Part shown: positions 16,452 to 25,726 of the stretch, in pieces
Numbering within the stretch: position 1 is the first letter of the stretch
Layout: every line of letters starts with the position of its first letter
DNA from: Alphaproteobacteria bacterium
Lineage (GTDB): Bacteria > Pseudomonadota > Alphaproteobacteria > Paracaedibacterales > CAIOTO01
Assembly: GCA_947488275.1 (NCBI GenBank)
Contig: CANKZX010000007.1
Coordinates: 1 to 45,526 of the forward strand
Length of the DNA: 45,526 nucleotides
Direction: 5' to 3'
Made by a program: the position numbers and the translations under genes
The notes under the pieces: model-generated
What the model was told of the DNA's origin: nothing
The model's input: the letters and a program-made list of their open reading frames with translations, nothing else
Databases searched by the model: none

Positions 16452-17527
16452 TAGAGTATGATAAAAAAGCCTTTTCGTTACGTGTTAACCATCTGATAAA
16501 ATCGGTGCCTTATGATGGTGGTATTTTACGTCTTTTGAACGATGTTACGATGCATATTAATGCATCCTCAATTTCAGCGATTATTGGGCGTAGTGGTGCT
16601 GGGAAAAGTACGCTCCTTCGATGTTTGAACGGCTTAGAGGCGATTGATTCGGGACAAATTTTGATTAATGGGCAAGATTTAACTTCTCTTTCGGGGCAGG
16701 CACGCACGGTATTATTACGTCAAATTGGTATGATTTTTCAGGCCTATACGTTGCTTAGTCGAAAGACGGTTTTAGAGAATGTATTATTGCCTTTTGCACT
16801 GCAAGGTAAGGTTACAACTGTACAGCGTCAAAAAGCATTGCAGTTATTGGAGGAAGTGGGGCTGAAGGATAAAATTAACCATTATCCTGCGGAGTTGAGT
16901 GGTGGACAACGTCAGCGCGTGGCGATCGCACGGGCGCTTGTGCTCGATCCTGGTGTGCTCTTATGTGACGAATTAACATCCGCCCTTGACCCAAAGACAA
17001 CGTTTGAGATTTTAGCATTGCTTAAACGAATTAATCGTGATCATGGTGTGACAATTCTATTGGTAACGCATGATATGAATGTCGTGAAAGAAATAGCGGA
17101 TGCCGTGTTTGTTGTTGAACAAGGTAAAATTATTGAACATGGCACATCCGTTGACGTGTTAATGAAACCCCAACATGCGGTGACGCAGCAGCTTGTTGAA
17201 AGTACGGTTGGTGGTGATTTACCTGTGTTTTTATTGGATTGTATTAAAACAGATATGTCAGCTGATGAAAAAAGATCTGCGCAACGCGTGATGCGATTGA
17301 TTTTTACAAACGAATCATCAAAACAACCTATTATTGCAGCGGTTGCAACACAGTTTTCTGTGAACTTAAGTATTTTGGCAGGTGCGCTTGATCATGTGGC
17401 TGATCATATGTTTGGGCATTTGTGGGTGTCATGTGAGCCGAGTGAAAAATTGGAAGACGCTATTCAGTATATGAATAGTCATGGTGTTGGTGTGGAAACA
17501 ATGGGGTATTTATCGTGGAATATGTAA
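16448..17527 (+). CDS. metN: Methionine ABC transporter ATP-binding protein MetN
   Basis: A 359-residue ABC ATPase. Walker A is GRSGAGKST (about 47-55), the Q-loop region is IGMIFQAYTLLSRKTV, the signature is ELSGGQRQRVAIARAL, and Walker B is GVLLCDELTSALDP, with a typical H-loop (LLVTHD). The C-terminal ~100 residues resemble the NIL/ACT-like regulatory domain of MetN (FTNESSKQPIIAAVATQF), through which methionine inhibits transport. The ATG at 16448 overlaps the previous stop as ATGA. The gene overlaps metI by 13 bases. Read with metI, it is a methionine importer; the substrate is by family. Confidence 0.9.
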   Translation: MIEYDKKAFSLRVNHLIKSVPYDGGILRLLNDVTMHINASSISAIIGRSGAGKSTLLRCLNGLEAIDSGQILINGQDLTSLSGQARTVLLRQIGMIFQAYTLLSRKTVLENVLLPFALQGKVTTVQRQKALQLLEEVGLKDKINHYPAELSGGQRQRVAIARALVLDPGVLLCDELTSALDPKTTFEILALLKRINRDHGVTILLVTHDMNVVKEIADAVFVVEQGKIIEHGTSVDVLMKPQHAVTQQLVESTVGGDLPVFLLDCIKTDMSADEKRSAQRVMRLIFTNESSKQPIIAAVATQFSVNLSILAGALDHVADHMFGHLWVSCEPSEKLEDAIQYMNSHGVGVETMGYLSWNM

Positions 17528-18207
17528 CAACATTTATATCCATTGTGCAGGATATTTGTATGGGTGCGAAAGGTGCTTTATTGTGGGGCGGCTTTGTTGA
17601 GACACTCCAAATGGTTATTGTTTCGATGGGGTTAGGTATTATTTTTGGGGTGCCCTTGGGAACGCTTCTCTTTGCCTGTAGTCCAAAGGGGATTAATCCA
17701 AATCGTGGATTATATGAAGGGCTTAGTTTTTTCATAAATTCAGCCCGATCAATTCCGTATATCATTTTAACAATTCTATTGATTCCGATCACACGTTTAT
17801 GTATTGGTTCAGCGATAGGAACATCAGCCGCTATCTTTCCATTAACATTAGCTGCAATTTTATTGATTGCACGTGTGTCTGAGGATGCGCTGCTTAATTT
17901 GCCACGAACCTTTATTGAAATTGGGCAAAGTATGGGGGCTACTCCTTTTTCGATTGTATGTAAGATTTTATTGCCAGAGGTGTTACCATCCCTTGTTATA
18001 CAATTAACAACAATCGCCATTAATCTTGTTGGTTTTTCAGCAATGGCGGGAACTGTTGGCGGCGGCGGTCTTGGTGATCTTGCCATTCGGTTTGGTCATC
18101 AACGGTATGATGTCACGCTTGTTGTATTTATTGTTATTATTTTAATTGCTTTGGTTCAATTGATTCAAATGATGGGAAATGCACTGGCACACCGTCTGAG
18201 AAAGTAA
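17515..18207 (+). CDS. metI: Methionine ABC transporter permease MetI
   Basis: About 230 residues of five hydrophobic helices with the MetI-type permease pattern (ARSIPYIILTILLIPITR; GQSMGATPFSIVCKILLPEVLPS, the EAA loop; LVGFSAMAGTVGGGGLGDLA). It forms the membrane channel for MetN. The start is a GTG inside the end of metN (VEYVTTFISIV). No metQ substrate-binding lipoprotein follows; the next 152 bases contain no gene. Confidence 0.9.
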   Translation: MEYVTTFISIVQDICMGAKGALLWGGFVETLQMVIVSMGLGIIFGVPLGTLLFACSPKGINPNRGLYEGLSFFINSARSIPYIILTILLIPITRLCIGSAIGTSAAIFPLTLAAILLIARVSEDALLNLPRTFIEIGQSMGATPFSIVCKILLPEVLPSLVIQLTTIAINLVGFSAMAGTVGGGGLGDLAIRFGHQRYDVTLVVFIVIILIALVQLIQMMGNALAHRLRK

Positions 18208-18359
18208 AAGTGTGTTGAAAAAATACATGTGCTTGTTATGGAGTGTTTTTTTATGTTTGCCAATTTTTGTAGTAATTAATCGAATTTTGAAAGACATCAT
18301 CAAAAGAAGTGTCTAAACTAGTCGCAGTATTCTCTAAAATGTGACAGAATGACGTGCAA

Positions 18360-20435
18360 ATGATTCGCTTGACAATTGATGGGCAGTCCATTGAAGTCCC
18401 TGAAGGAACAACCGTTCTGCAGGCATGTGAAGATCTTCGTATTGAAATTCCTGTTTTTTGCTATCATCCCCGTTTGCCGATAGCAGGTAATTGTCGTATG
18501 TGCCTTGTTGAAGTTGAAAGGGCGCCCAAACCCGTTGCCAGCTGCGCGATGCCTGTAACTGATGGTATGGTTGTGTATACAAAATCCCCTATGGTTGAAA
18601 AAGCACGTAAAGGGGCACTTGAGTTTTTATTGATTAATCATCCACTTGATTGTCCTATTTGTGATCAAGGTGGTGAATGTGATTTGCAGGATATTACACT
18701 TAATTATGGTCGTGGTCATAGCCGTTTTGATTTAAATAAACGTGCGGTACCTGAAAAATATATGGGGCCGCTTATTAAAACAATGATGAATCGTTGTATC
18801 CACTGTACGCGTTGCGTTCGATTTGCAAATGAAATTGCGGGTGTACCTGAAGTTGGCACGATGTATCGCGGTGAACACATGGAAATTACAACGCTTGAAA
18901 ATGCTGTTGCTTCTGAATTGTCGGGGAATATGATTGATATTTGTCCCGTTGGGGCGCTTACCAATAAACCATATGCGTTTCATGGGCGCACATGGGAACT
19001 TAAAAAAACAGATGGTATTGATGTGTTGGATGCTGTTGGGTCAAATATTCGTATTGATTCGCGTGGCAATCAGGTTATGCGTATTTTACCCCGTTTGAAC
19101 GAAGCTGTGAATGAAGAGTGGGTGTCGGATCGCACACGTTTTGCTTGCGATGGGCTAGCGTCTCAGCGATTGGATCAACCGTATCGCCGCGTGGATGGAA
19201 AATTGGTTCCTTGTACCTGGGATGAAGCGTTTGATCATATTCGTCATGTCTTCAGCTTGTTAGAGGGGGAAGAAATCGCGGGTCTTGTCGGCGACTTAGT
19301 TGATGTTGAATCGGTATATGCCCTTCGATTATTGCTCGATAAACTTGGGTCTCCACACAAGGATTGTCGCCAGGATGGGGCGTTGCTCCCTTATGAAAAT
19401 CGCGCACATTATCGATTTAATACAACAATTCAGGGACTTGAGGACGCGGATGCGATTCTACTGATTGGCACAAATCCACGGCACGAAGCACCACTGATTA
19501 ATGCACGTATTCGTAAACGTTATCTGCGAGGGGCGCTTTCAATTGGTGTCATAGGTGATCCTGTTGATTTGACTTATCCATATGTGTCTATTGGTACAAC
19601 TCTTGATACATTAAATCATCTTATTGAAGGCACACATTCTTTTGCCACTGCGTTAAAAACGGCATCGCGTCCCGTGGTTATTTTGGGGCAGTCATGCTTC
19701 ACGCGGACGGATACACTTGCTTTTATGACGCTTGTACAGAAATTGTTGCATACCTATCCAGCGTTCATTCAAGAAAATAGTGATGTCTATTGGAATGGCT
19801 ATAATGTTTTGCACAACGCTGCAGGGCGTGTAGGGGCAATGGATGTTGGATTTTTACCTAAAAATGATGGTTTTTCAACGAATAAGATTTTAAAAAGTTG
19901 CCAAGATGGCACGATCAAAGCTGTTTACGTATATGGCGCAGATGAAATTGATGCGAAGGCTTTTGGTGATGCTTTTGTGATTTACCAGGGACATCATGGT
20001 GATCAGGGCGCTCATCGTGCGGATGTAATTCTGCCAGGTGCTGCCTATACAGAAAAAGATGGTCTTTATGTTAACACAGAAGGGCGTGTACAACGGAGTT
20101 ACGCTGCGATTAGTCCACCAGGTCAGGCAAAAGTTGATTGGTCAATTATTCGTGCCTTATCCGATGTATTGGGATGTGCGCTTCCTTTTAACACATACAC
20201 TGATTTGGTGATGCATCTTGAAAGTGCATATCCTTTTATGAGTGATGTGGATTGTATCGCGCCAGCCTTGTGGTCTGATTTGCCCATCTATCATGGTATT
20301 CTTGATAAAATGGCGTTTGCTTATCCGATCGATAATTTTTATATGACATGCCCTATAACAAGGCATTCAAAGACAATGGCCGCATGTGTGCGTGAAATTC
20401 TAAATAAAGGACGTTCACATGATGCCGTTGCTTAA
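18360..20435 (+). CDS. nuoG: NADH-quinone oxidoreductase subunit G
   Basis: A 691-residue subunit of complex I carrying several Fe-S clusters. The N-terminal 2Fe-2S motif lies in [20 protein letters not shown] plus a nearby Cys. The N3-like H-x3-C-x2-C-x5-C lies in [14 protein letters not shown]. The 4Fe-4S motif includes [10 protein letters not shown] and DICPVGAL. A molybdopterin-oxidoreductase-like domain without cofactor follows. Electrons from NADH via NuoE/F pass through it to NuoI/B. ATG 18360 is preferred over an in-frame GTG at 18354. It overlaps nuoH by 17 bases. Confidence 0.96.
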   Translation: MIRLTIDGQSIEVPEGTTVLQACEDLRIEIPVFCYHPRLPIAGNCRMCLVEVERAPKPVASCAMPVTDGMVVYTKSPMVEKARKGALEFLLINHPLDCPICDQGGECDLQDITLNYGRGHSRFDLNKRAVPEKYMGPLIKTMMNRCIHCTRCVRFANEIAGVPEVGTMYRGEHMEITTLENAVASELSGNMIDICPVGALTNKPYAFHGRTWELKKTDGIDVLDAVGSNIRIDSRGNQVMRILPRLNEAVNEEWVSDRTRFACDGLASQRLDQPYRRVDGKLVPCTWDEAFDHIRHVFSLLEGEEIAGLVGDLVDVESVYALRLLLDKLGSPHKDCRQDGALLPYENRAHYRFNTTIQGLEDADAILLIGTNPRHEAPLINARIRKRYLRGALSIGVIGDPVDLTYPYVSIGTTLDTLNHLIEGTHSFATALKTASRPVVILGQSCFTRTDTLAFMTLVQKLLHTYPAFIQENSDVYWNGYNVLHNAAGRVGAMDVGFLPKNDGFSTNKILKSCQDGTIKAVYVYGADEIDAKAFGDAFVIYQGHHGDQGAHRADVILPGAAYTEKDGLYVNTEGRVQRSYAAISPPGQAKVDWSIIRALSDVLGCALPFNTYTDLVMHLESAYPFMSDVDCIAPALWSDLPIYHGILDKMAFAYPIDNFYMTCPITRHSKTMAACVREILNKGRSHDAVA

Positions 20436-21432
20436 TGAATTATTTGGTTATATTGTGACACTTTCCGTTATTGGGTTTAAGGCTATTTTATTGATGGTGG
20501 CACTTCTTTTGGGGGTTGCCTATTTGACATTGGCTGAACGTAAAGTGATTGGGTATATGCAGCTTCGTTTGGGACCAACGGTTGTTGGGCCATTTGGTCT
20601 TTTGCAACCGATTGCCGATGGCATTAAGTTGTTGCATAAGGAAACAATCATTCCAATGGCAGCCAATAAATTGCTGTTTTTAGTGGCGCCTGTTTTATTG
20701 TTTAGCCTTAGTCTAGCTGCGTGGGCAGTGATTCCGTTTGCCCCTGGTTGGGTTTTTTCCGATATTAATATGGGTGTTTTGTATGTGCTAACGGTGTCGT
20801 CACTTGGTGTGTATGGTATTATTATTGCGGGTTGGTCAAGCAATTCAAAGTATGCCTTTTTAGGCGCCTTGCGATCAGCTGCGCAGATGATATCGTATGA
20901 AGTTTCGATAGGGCTTATTCTTGTTTGTGTGTTGCTGTGCGCAGGGTCGCTCAATCTGTCACGCATTGTGATGGCGCAAGAAAATTGTTGGTATGCTGTT
21001 AAGCTTTTTCCTTTGTTTATTATGTTTTTTATTTCATGTTTGGCGGAAACAAACCGTACGCCATTTGATTTGCCAGAGGCTGAGGCCGAACTTGTTGCAG
21101 GCTATCATGTGGAATATTCAGCTTTTCCATTTGCGCTTTTCTTTTTAGGTGAATACGCCAACATGATTTTGATGAGTGCGATGTGCACTATTTTATTTGC
21201 AGGTGGATGGTTAGCGCCATTTAGTCATTCTTTGATTGATTGGGTGCCAGGTATTATTTGGTTTTTAGGTAAAATTTGTGTATTTTTATTTGTTTTTTTA
21301 TGGACGCGTGCCACGTTGCCGCGTTATCGCTATGATCAATTGATGCGTTTGGGCTGGAAAGTTTTTCTTCCGCTAAGCCTTGTGGGTGTTGTTGTGGTTG
21401 CGTTGTGTGTTATGTTGAAAGGAACACTTTAA
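20419..21432 (+). CDS. nuoH: NADH-quinone oxidoreductase subunit H
   Basis: A 337-residue membrane subunit of complex I with about eight transmembrane helices. Family markers are [51 protein letters not shown] and [21 protein letters not shown], which form part of the quinone-binding cavity. A ribosome site (AAAGGA) lies about ten bases before ATG 20419; a second ATG follows immediately. Confidence 0.97.
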   Translation: MMPLLNELFGYIVTLSVIGFKAILLMVALLLGVAYLTLAERKVIGYMQLRLGPTVVGPFGLLQPIADGIKLLHKETIIPMAANKLLFLVAPVLLFSLSLAAWAVIPFAPGWVFSDINMGVLYVLTVSSLGVYGIIIAGWSSNSKYAFLGALRSAAQMISYEVSIGLILVCVLLCAGSLNLSRIVMAQENCWYAVKLFPLFIMFFISCLAETNRTPFDLPEAEAELVAGYHVEYSAFPFALFFLGEYANMILMSAMCTILFAGGWLAPFSHSLIDWVPGIIWFLGKICVFLFVFLWTRATLPRYRYDQLMRLGWKVFLPLSLVGVVVVALCVMLKGTL

Positions 21433-21434
21433 CG

Positions 21435-21932
21435 ATGAAAAAGTGGAGTATTTTGCGCCTTGCTTTTAAAAGTTGGTTTTTGACTGAAATCATTAAAGGA
21501 TTTGCTAAAACATTGCATTACTTCTTTAAAAAGAAAGTGACGATTCAGTATCCTTTTGAAAAAGCGCCGATTAGCCCACGTTTTCGGGGTGAACATGCCC
21601 TTCGTCGCTATGAGAGTGGCGAAGAGAGGTGTATTGCATGCAAATTATGTGAAGCCGTTTGTCCAGCGCAGGCGATTACAATTGAAGCTGAAGAACGAGA
21701 CGATGGCAGCCGTCGCACAACGCGGTATGATATTGACATGACAAAATGTATTTATTGTGGATTGTGTCAAGAAGCATGTCCTGTTGATGCCATTGTTCAG
21801 GGATCAAATTTTGAATTTGCAACTGAAACCCATGTCGAACTTATTTATACGAAAGAAAAATTACTTGATAATGGTGCGCGTTGGGAACAGCAGCTGGCCT
21901 TAGCTATTGAAAAAGATGCACCCTTCCGTTAG
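21435..21932 (+). CDS. nuoI: NADH-quinone oxidoreductase subunit I
   Basis: A 165-residue ferredoxin-like subunit with two 4Fe-4S motifs: [12 protein letters not shown] and [15 protein letters not shown]. The amphipathic N-terminal helix ([17 protein letters not shown]) and [18 protein letters not shown] are typical of NuoI. It links NuoG to the terminal cluster in NuoB. The ATG at 21435 lies just after the nuoH stop and behind AAAGGA. An upstream in-frame ATG at 21405 would lie within nuoH. No nuoJ follows; a palindromic element begins about 20 bases later. Confidence 0.96.
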   Translation: MKKWSILRLAFKSWFLTEIIKGFAKTLHYFFKKKVTIQYPFEKAPISPRFRGEHALRRYESGEERCIACKLCEAVCPAQAITIEAEERDDGSRRTTRYDIDMTKCIYCGLCQEACPVDAIVQGSNFEFATETHVELIYTKEKLLDNGARWEQQLALAIEKDAPFR

Positions 21933-21954
21933 TGAAAACCAATCTGATGTGTTT

Positions 21955-22122
21955 GTACTCAACGCCGATGATCTTGCGTATAAAAATAGGTGTCACCATT
22001 CACCGTCATCACGAGTTTGCTTAGCAAACGTGGTGATCCAGTGGTTGTTATTTCGGAAATGCTTGTTTTTCTGGATGGCCACACCAGCTTACGCTGATTC
22101 GCCATGACGAAGGAAGTATCTA
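21955..22122 (+). repeat. Palindromic MITE-like element, copy A
   Basis: The left end TACTCAACGCCGATGAT resembles the terminal repeat of copies D, F and G. Inside, GTTTGC-TTA-GCAAAC (22015-22029) forms a hairpin tip within the conserved TCATCACGA...GTGGTGA frame. The right flank (CGCCATGACGAAGGAAGTATCTAATGATCGAT) is a decayed right terminus that reaches the priA start. One copy of the 18-base internal unit is present (near TCGGAAATGCTTGTT). Small frames across it look spurious. Confidence 0.75.
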
Positions 22123-24081
22123 ATGATCGATATTGAGTTTATTCCGTACACTGTTTTAACAACAGCAGGTATTGATTTCCCATTGACTTATCTGGGGCAA
22201 GAAGGACTTTGTGTAGGGCAATTGGTTGAAATCCCTTTTCGCAATAAACGGATTGTTGGCGTGATTACGCGATCAGAGGGGGCAGATACGTATGAAGGAG
22301 AGCTTAAGGAAATTCAATCGATTTTGCCTTATCGGATTGATCCTCATTTTTTAACATTCATTGAAAATGCAGCGCAATATACGATGATTCCTGTTGGGCT
22401 GATGTTAAAGATGTGTATTACACTGAAATTGGATGCGATTTTTAAACAAGATATCATTCCATCGTTGCCGACATATGTATTCAAAGAGATTACGTTGAAC
22501 GTCGATCAGCATTTAGCGTTTGAGGCGATTACTCAGGATATTACCCATTTTAATGTCTATATGTTGGATGGTGTAACGGGCGCTGGTAAGACAGAGGTTT
22601 ATTTTGCCTCTATCCAAGCCATACTCAATGCAGGGAAAAAAGCACTTGTTTTGTTCCCTGAAATTGCATTGACGCAAGCCATTGTTGAACGTTTTACGAC
22701 AACCTTTGGCACGCCGCCTTTTATATGGCATAGCGCTATTACGCCTGCGCAAAAGCGTAAAATATGGAAAACCATTCAGCAGCCTGGAGCCGCCGTTATT
22801 TTAGGTGCCAGGTCTGCTTTGTTTTTGCCTATTCAGAATTTAGGGTTGATTGTGGTTGATGAAGAACACGACGCATCCTATAAACAAGATGAACAAGGCG
22901 CCTATAATGCGCGTGATATGGCGATTTGGCGTGCAAAACAAGAATCATTTCCGATTATTCTTGCTTCGGCAACGCCCTCTCTTGAAACGTATGCCAATGT
23001 TAAAAATGGGCGTTATCGCCATTTGAAATTAAAGGTACGCTATGGAATGGCTGAAATGCCAATGGTGCATATCATTGACCGAAAAGAATACCTTAATACG
23101 ATTATTACAAAACCTATATGTGATGCGATTCATGAGCGCCTTTCTGTCGGTGAACAAAGTTTGCTTTTTTTGAATCGCCGTGGATTTTCACCGCTTCTTA
23201 CCTGTTTTGGATGTGGACATCATTGGCAGTGTCCTGGGTGCCATGTGGATCTAACGGTGCATCGTAATCGACAAATAATCTTGTGTCATTTTTGTGGTTT
23301 TGAAACAAAACGTCCAACAGAATGTCCAACGTGCAATGGTACGGTTATAAAAGATGTAGGGCTTGGCATTGAAAAGGTGGAGGAAGAGGCGAGGCAGTTA
23401 TTTCCTGATGCCCGTATTTTATTAGTATCAAGCGATACATTGACGCATCCTGAAACGTCACGCGCGATGTTTCAAAGCATTGAAGATGGTCAGGTTGATA
23501 TTATTATTGGCACGCAAGTTCTGGCAAAGGGGCATCATTTTCCTAATTTAACATGTGTTGGTATTTTGGATGCCGATCGTGGGCTTTATCAGTTGGATCT
23601 TCGTGCGGCTGAAAAAGCGTTTCAATTACTCTCTCAGGTTGGCGGTCGCGCTGGGCGCATGGCAAAGCAAAAGGGGATTGTGATGGTGCAAACGCGTGAG
23701 CCCGAGCATCCCCTTTATAAGGCTTTGCAACGGTATGATCGTGATGCCTTTTATGAGGCTGAGCTTTTTGAACGTGAAATGCTTTCGATGCCCCCATTTG
23801 CCCGATTGATTTCAATTACATTATCATCTCTGCATGAAAATCGCGTCGCGGAAGTGTGCAGGCAATTGGCACGCGTGATTCCATTAACCGATACGATTGA
23901 TGTGTTGGGCCCTTCACCGTCGCCGCTTTATCGGTTGCGGTCACGTTATCGGATGCATTTTTTAATTCGTGGGAATCGCCAGCAAAATCTGCAAGCTTTT
24001 ACAAAAGCGTGGCTTTCGTGCCTTAAAATACCAGCGGATGTCACAGTGCACATTGATGTGGATCCGCTGAATTTTTTGTAG
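22123..24081 (+). CDS. priA: Primosomal replication-restart helicase PriA
   Basis: A 652-residue SF2 helicase. An N-terminal 3'-end-binding domain (FRNKRIVGVI) is followed by Walker A DGVTGAGKTEVY (about 149), the DEEH box (VVDEEHDASYKQDEQGAYNARD), a cysteine-rich zinc domain (about residues 363-404: CFGCGHHWQCPGCH, CHFCGF, CPTC), and helicase motifs IIIGTQVLAKGHHFP and SQVGGRAGR. PriA reloads the replisome at stalled forks. ATG 22123 is preceded by AGGAAG, which comes from the right end of repeat copy A. Confidence 0.95.
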   Translation: MIDIEFIPYTVLTTAGIDFPLTYLGQEGLCVGQLVEIPFRNKRIVGVITRSEGADTYEGELKEIQSILPYRIDPHFLTFIENAAQYTMIPVGLMLKMCITLKLDAIFKQDIIPSLPTYVFKEITLNVDQHLAFEAITQDITHFNVYMLDGVTGAGKTEVYFASIQAILNAGKKALVLFPEIALTQAIVERFTTTFGTPPFIWHSAITPAQKRKIWKTIQQPGAAVILGARSALFLPIQNLGLIVVDEEHDASYKQDEQGAYNARDMAIWRAKQESFPIILASATPSLETYANVKNGRYRHLKLKVRYGMAEMPMVHIIDRKEYLNTIITKPICDAIHERLSVGEQSLLFLNRRGFSPLLTCFGCGHHWQCPGCHVDLTVHRNRQIILCHFCGFETKRPTECPTCNGTVIKDVGLGIEKVEEEARQLFPDARILLVSSDTLTHPETSRAMFQSIEDGQVDIIIGTQVLAKGHHFPNLTCVGILDADRGLYQLDLRAAEKAFQLLSQVGGRAGRMAKQKGIVMVQTREPEHPLYKALQRYDRDAFYEAELFEREMLSMPPFARLISITLSSLHENRVAEVCRQLARVIPLTDTIDVLGPSPSPLYRLRSRYRMHFLIRGNRQQNLQAFTKAWLSCLKIPADVTVHIDVDPLNFL

Positions 24082-24192
24082 GTTTACGCTCAAGGCAATG
24101 AAATTTAGAAACATATTGAAAAAATGACATAAGGATGTTAGTTTTTCATATAGATATTCATTATAAAAAGTGAATTAGAAGAGAGTTTCATT

Positions 24193-25329
24193 GTGACAAT
24201 ACCACGTCTTCATTGGCATGCAAAAATTAGCCAAGAATTTGAAATACATCCTGTCTGTGCTTTGTTAGGGCCTCGTCAATGTGGGAAAACAACACTTGCC
24301 AAAGATTATGGAAAATCGATTGTTCATCATTACTTTGATTGTGAAAACCCAATTCATTTGGCGCGATTAGAAAATCCTCTTTTTACGTTTCAGAATCTTG
24401 AAGGTCTTATTATTATTGATGAAGTTCAATTAAGACCCGAATTGTTTTCGGTACTTAGAGTTATTGTTGATGAGGATCCAACTAAGAAATTTTTAATAAC
24501 AGGCAGTGCTTCACGTGATTTAATTCATCAATCGTCTCAAACATTAGCGGGAAGAATTGGGTATCATCAAATTACCCCATTTTCGATAGATGAAATTGAT
24601 GATTGGTTGCTTCTTTGGAAGAGGGGAGGTTATCCAAAATCATTTCTCGCTAAATCTTCCTCATTATCGATGCGTTGGCGTGATGAATATATTAAAACAT
24701 TTTTAGAACGTGATTTAGCATTGCTTGGCTTTAATATGAATGTGGTTATTGTGAGTAAGCTATTGCGAATGCTTGCACATTACCATGGCCAGGTTTTAAA
24801 TTATGCTGAATTATCAATGGCACTCAGTATCGATCAACGAACGCTTAAACGCTATCTCTTTGCTCTTGAGGGGGCATTTATGATTACACTTCTGAAACCG
24901 TGGCATTCAAATACTACGAAACGAGAAGTTAAATCACCTAAACTGTATATAAGGGATACAGGATTATTGCATCGTCTTTTTCAGCTTCATCATGATGATA
25001 TTGAAAATCATCCAAAGTTAGGCGCTTCTTTTGAGGGATTTGCTATAGAAAATATACAACGTCATTTTGAATGCTTTGATGATTCTTATTTTTGGGCTAT
25101 TCATGCAAGTGCAGAATTAGATTTACTCATGATGCATGAAGGAAAAAAACTGGGTTTTGAAATTAAGTTTACTGATCGCCCATCACTTACACAATCCATG
25201 CGTGTTAGCCTTGATCATCTGATGTTAGATCATCTTTATATCGTCACGCCGCATGCCCATTATTATCAATTAAATGAAAACGTTACGGTTATGGGGATAA
25301 ATGCTTTAGATAAAATAGTCGTTGTTTAA
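24193..25329 (+). CDS. AAA_14/DUF4143-type ATPase
   Basis: A 378-residue protein of the common ATPase family that joins an AAA domain to a DUF4143-like C-terminus. Walker A is LLGPRQCGKTTLA near residue 26, Walker B is GLIIIDEVQ, and sensor 1 is FLITGSAS. The middle contains a winged-helix-like stretch (LNYAELSMALSIDQRTLKRYLFALEGAFMI). The C-terminus has an ELDLLMMHEGKKLGFEIKF stretch like a PD-(D/E)xK core. The role of the family is unsettled. It starts at GTG 24193 with an AGAAGAGAG leader. It is unrelated in function to its neighbours. Confidence 0.85.
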   Translation: MTIPRLHWHAKISQEFEIHPVCALLGPRQCGKTTLAKDYGKSIVHHYFDCENPIHLARLENPLFTFQNLEGLIIIDEVQLRPELFSVLRVIVDEDPTKKFLITGSASRDLIHQSSQTLAGRIGYHQITPFSIDEIDDWLLLWKRGGYPKSFLAKSSSLSMRWRDEYIKTFLERDLALLGFNMNVVIVSKLLRMLAHYHGQVLNYAELSMALSIDQRTLKRYLFALEGAFMITLLKPWHSNTTKREVKSPKLYIRDTGLLHRLFQLHHDDIENHPKLGASFEGFAIENIQRHFECFDDSYFWAIHASAELDLLMMHEGKKLGFEIKFTDRPSLTQSMRVSLDHLMLDHLYIVTPHAHYYQLNENVTVMGINALDKIVVV

Positions 25330-25331
25330 TG

Positions 25332-25365
25332 ACTATCCTCATTTCAGATCATTTTACGAACTTTA
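25332..25365. repeat. Short dispersed repeat, copy 3 of 3
   Basis: CCTCATTTCAGATCATTTTA, followed by CGAAC, directly after the DUF4143 ATPase stop; matches 6871-6904 and 14128-14159. Confidence 0.5.
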
Positions 25366-25424
25366 TCCGTTGAATTTTTTGTAAGGGTCTTTACGAATGT
25401 ATCGTCTTTAATTAAAACAAGCGC

Positions 25425-25454
25425 TTGCATTTACACCTTAATATGCGCTATAGT
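25425..25454 (+). promoter_or_regulatory. Sigma-70-type promoter for rpmE-uvrD
   Basis: TTGCAT at 25425-25430 and TATAGT at 25449-25454 are separated by 18 bases and lie 33 bases before the rpmE ATG. A longer rpmE frame starting at the TTG here would begin inside this promoter, which supports the downstream start. Confidence 0.55.
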
Positions 25455-25487
25455 TCTATCAAGTTTTTTATTTTAAGAAGTCGTATT

Positions 25488-25715
25488 ATGAAAGAAGGAA
25501 TTCACCCTGAATATCACGGGATAACTGTTGTTCTTACCGATGGCACGTCCTTTAATACCCGTACAACATGGGGTAAAGAAGGCGATACAATGCGTTTGGA
25601 TATCGATCCATTATCGCACCCTGCGTGGACAGGCGCTGGTCATCGTTTGATGGATACAGGTGGTCAAATTAGTAAATTTGCTAAACGTTTCCAGAATTTT
25701 GGTCTTAGCAAATAA
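25488..25715 (+). CDS. rpmE: Ribosomal protein bL31 (type without zinc cysteines)
   Basis: 75 residues: [45 protein letters not shown] and the C-terminal [11 protein letters not shown] are diagnostic of bL31. The zinc-binding cysteines of the C+ form are absent, so it is a C- type that does not depend on zinc. The start ATG follows an AGAAG ribosome site. uvrD begins within about 12 bases of its stop, so the two are probably cotranscribed. Confidence 0.95.
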   Translation: MKEGIHPEYHGITVVLTDGTSFNTRTTWGKEGDTMRLDIDPLSHPAWTGAGHRLMDTGGQISKFAKRFQNFGLSK

Positions 25716-25726
25716 CAGGGATGAAC

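Noticed and set aside
21907-22107. Small frame ending in a peptide like FWMATPAYADSP
   Set aside because: It lies within repeat copy A; a similar peptide is produced on the other strand of copy C. It is a by-product of the element sequence, not a conserved gene.
24193-25329. Defence-system ATPase
   Set aside because: The DUF4143 ATPase family is widespread and no nuclease, methylase or other defence partner is adjacent.
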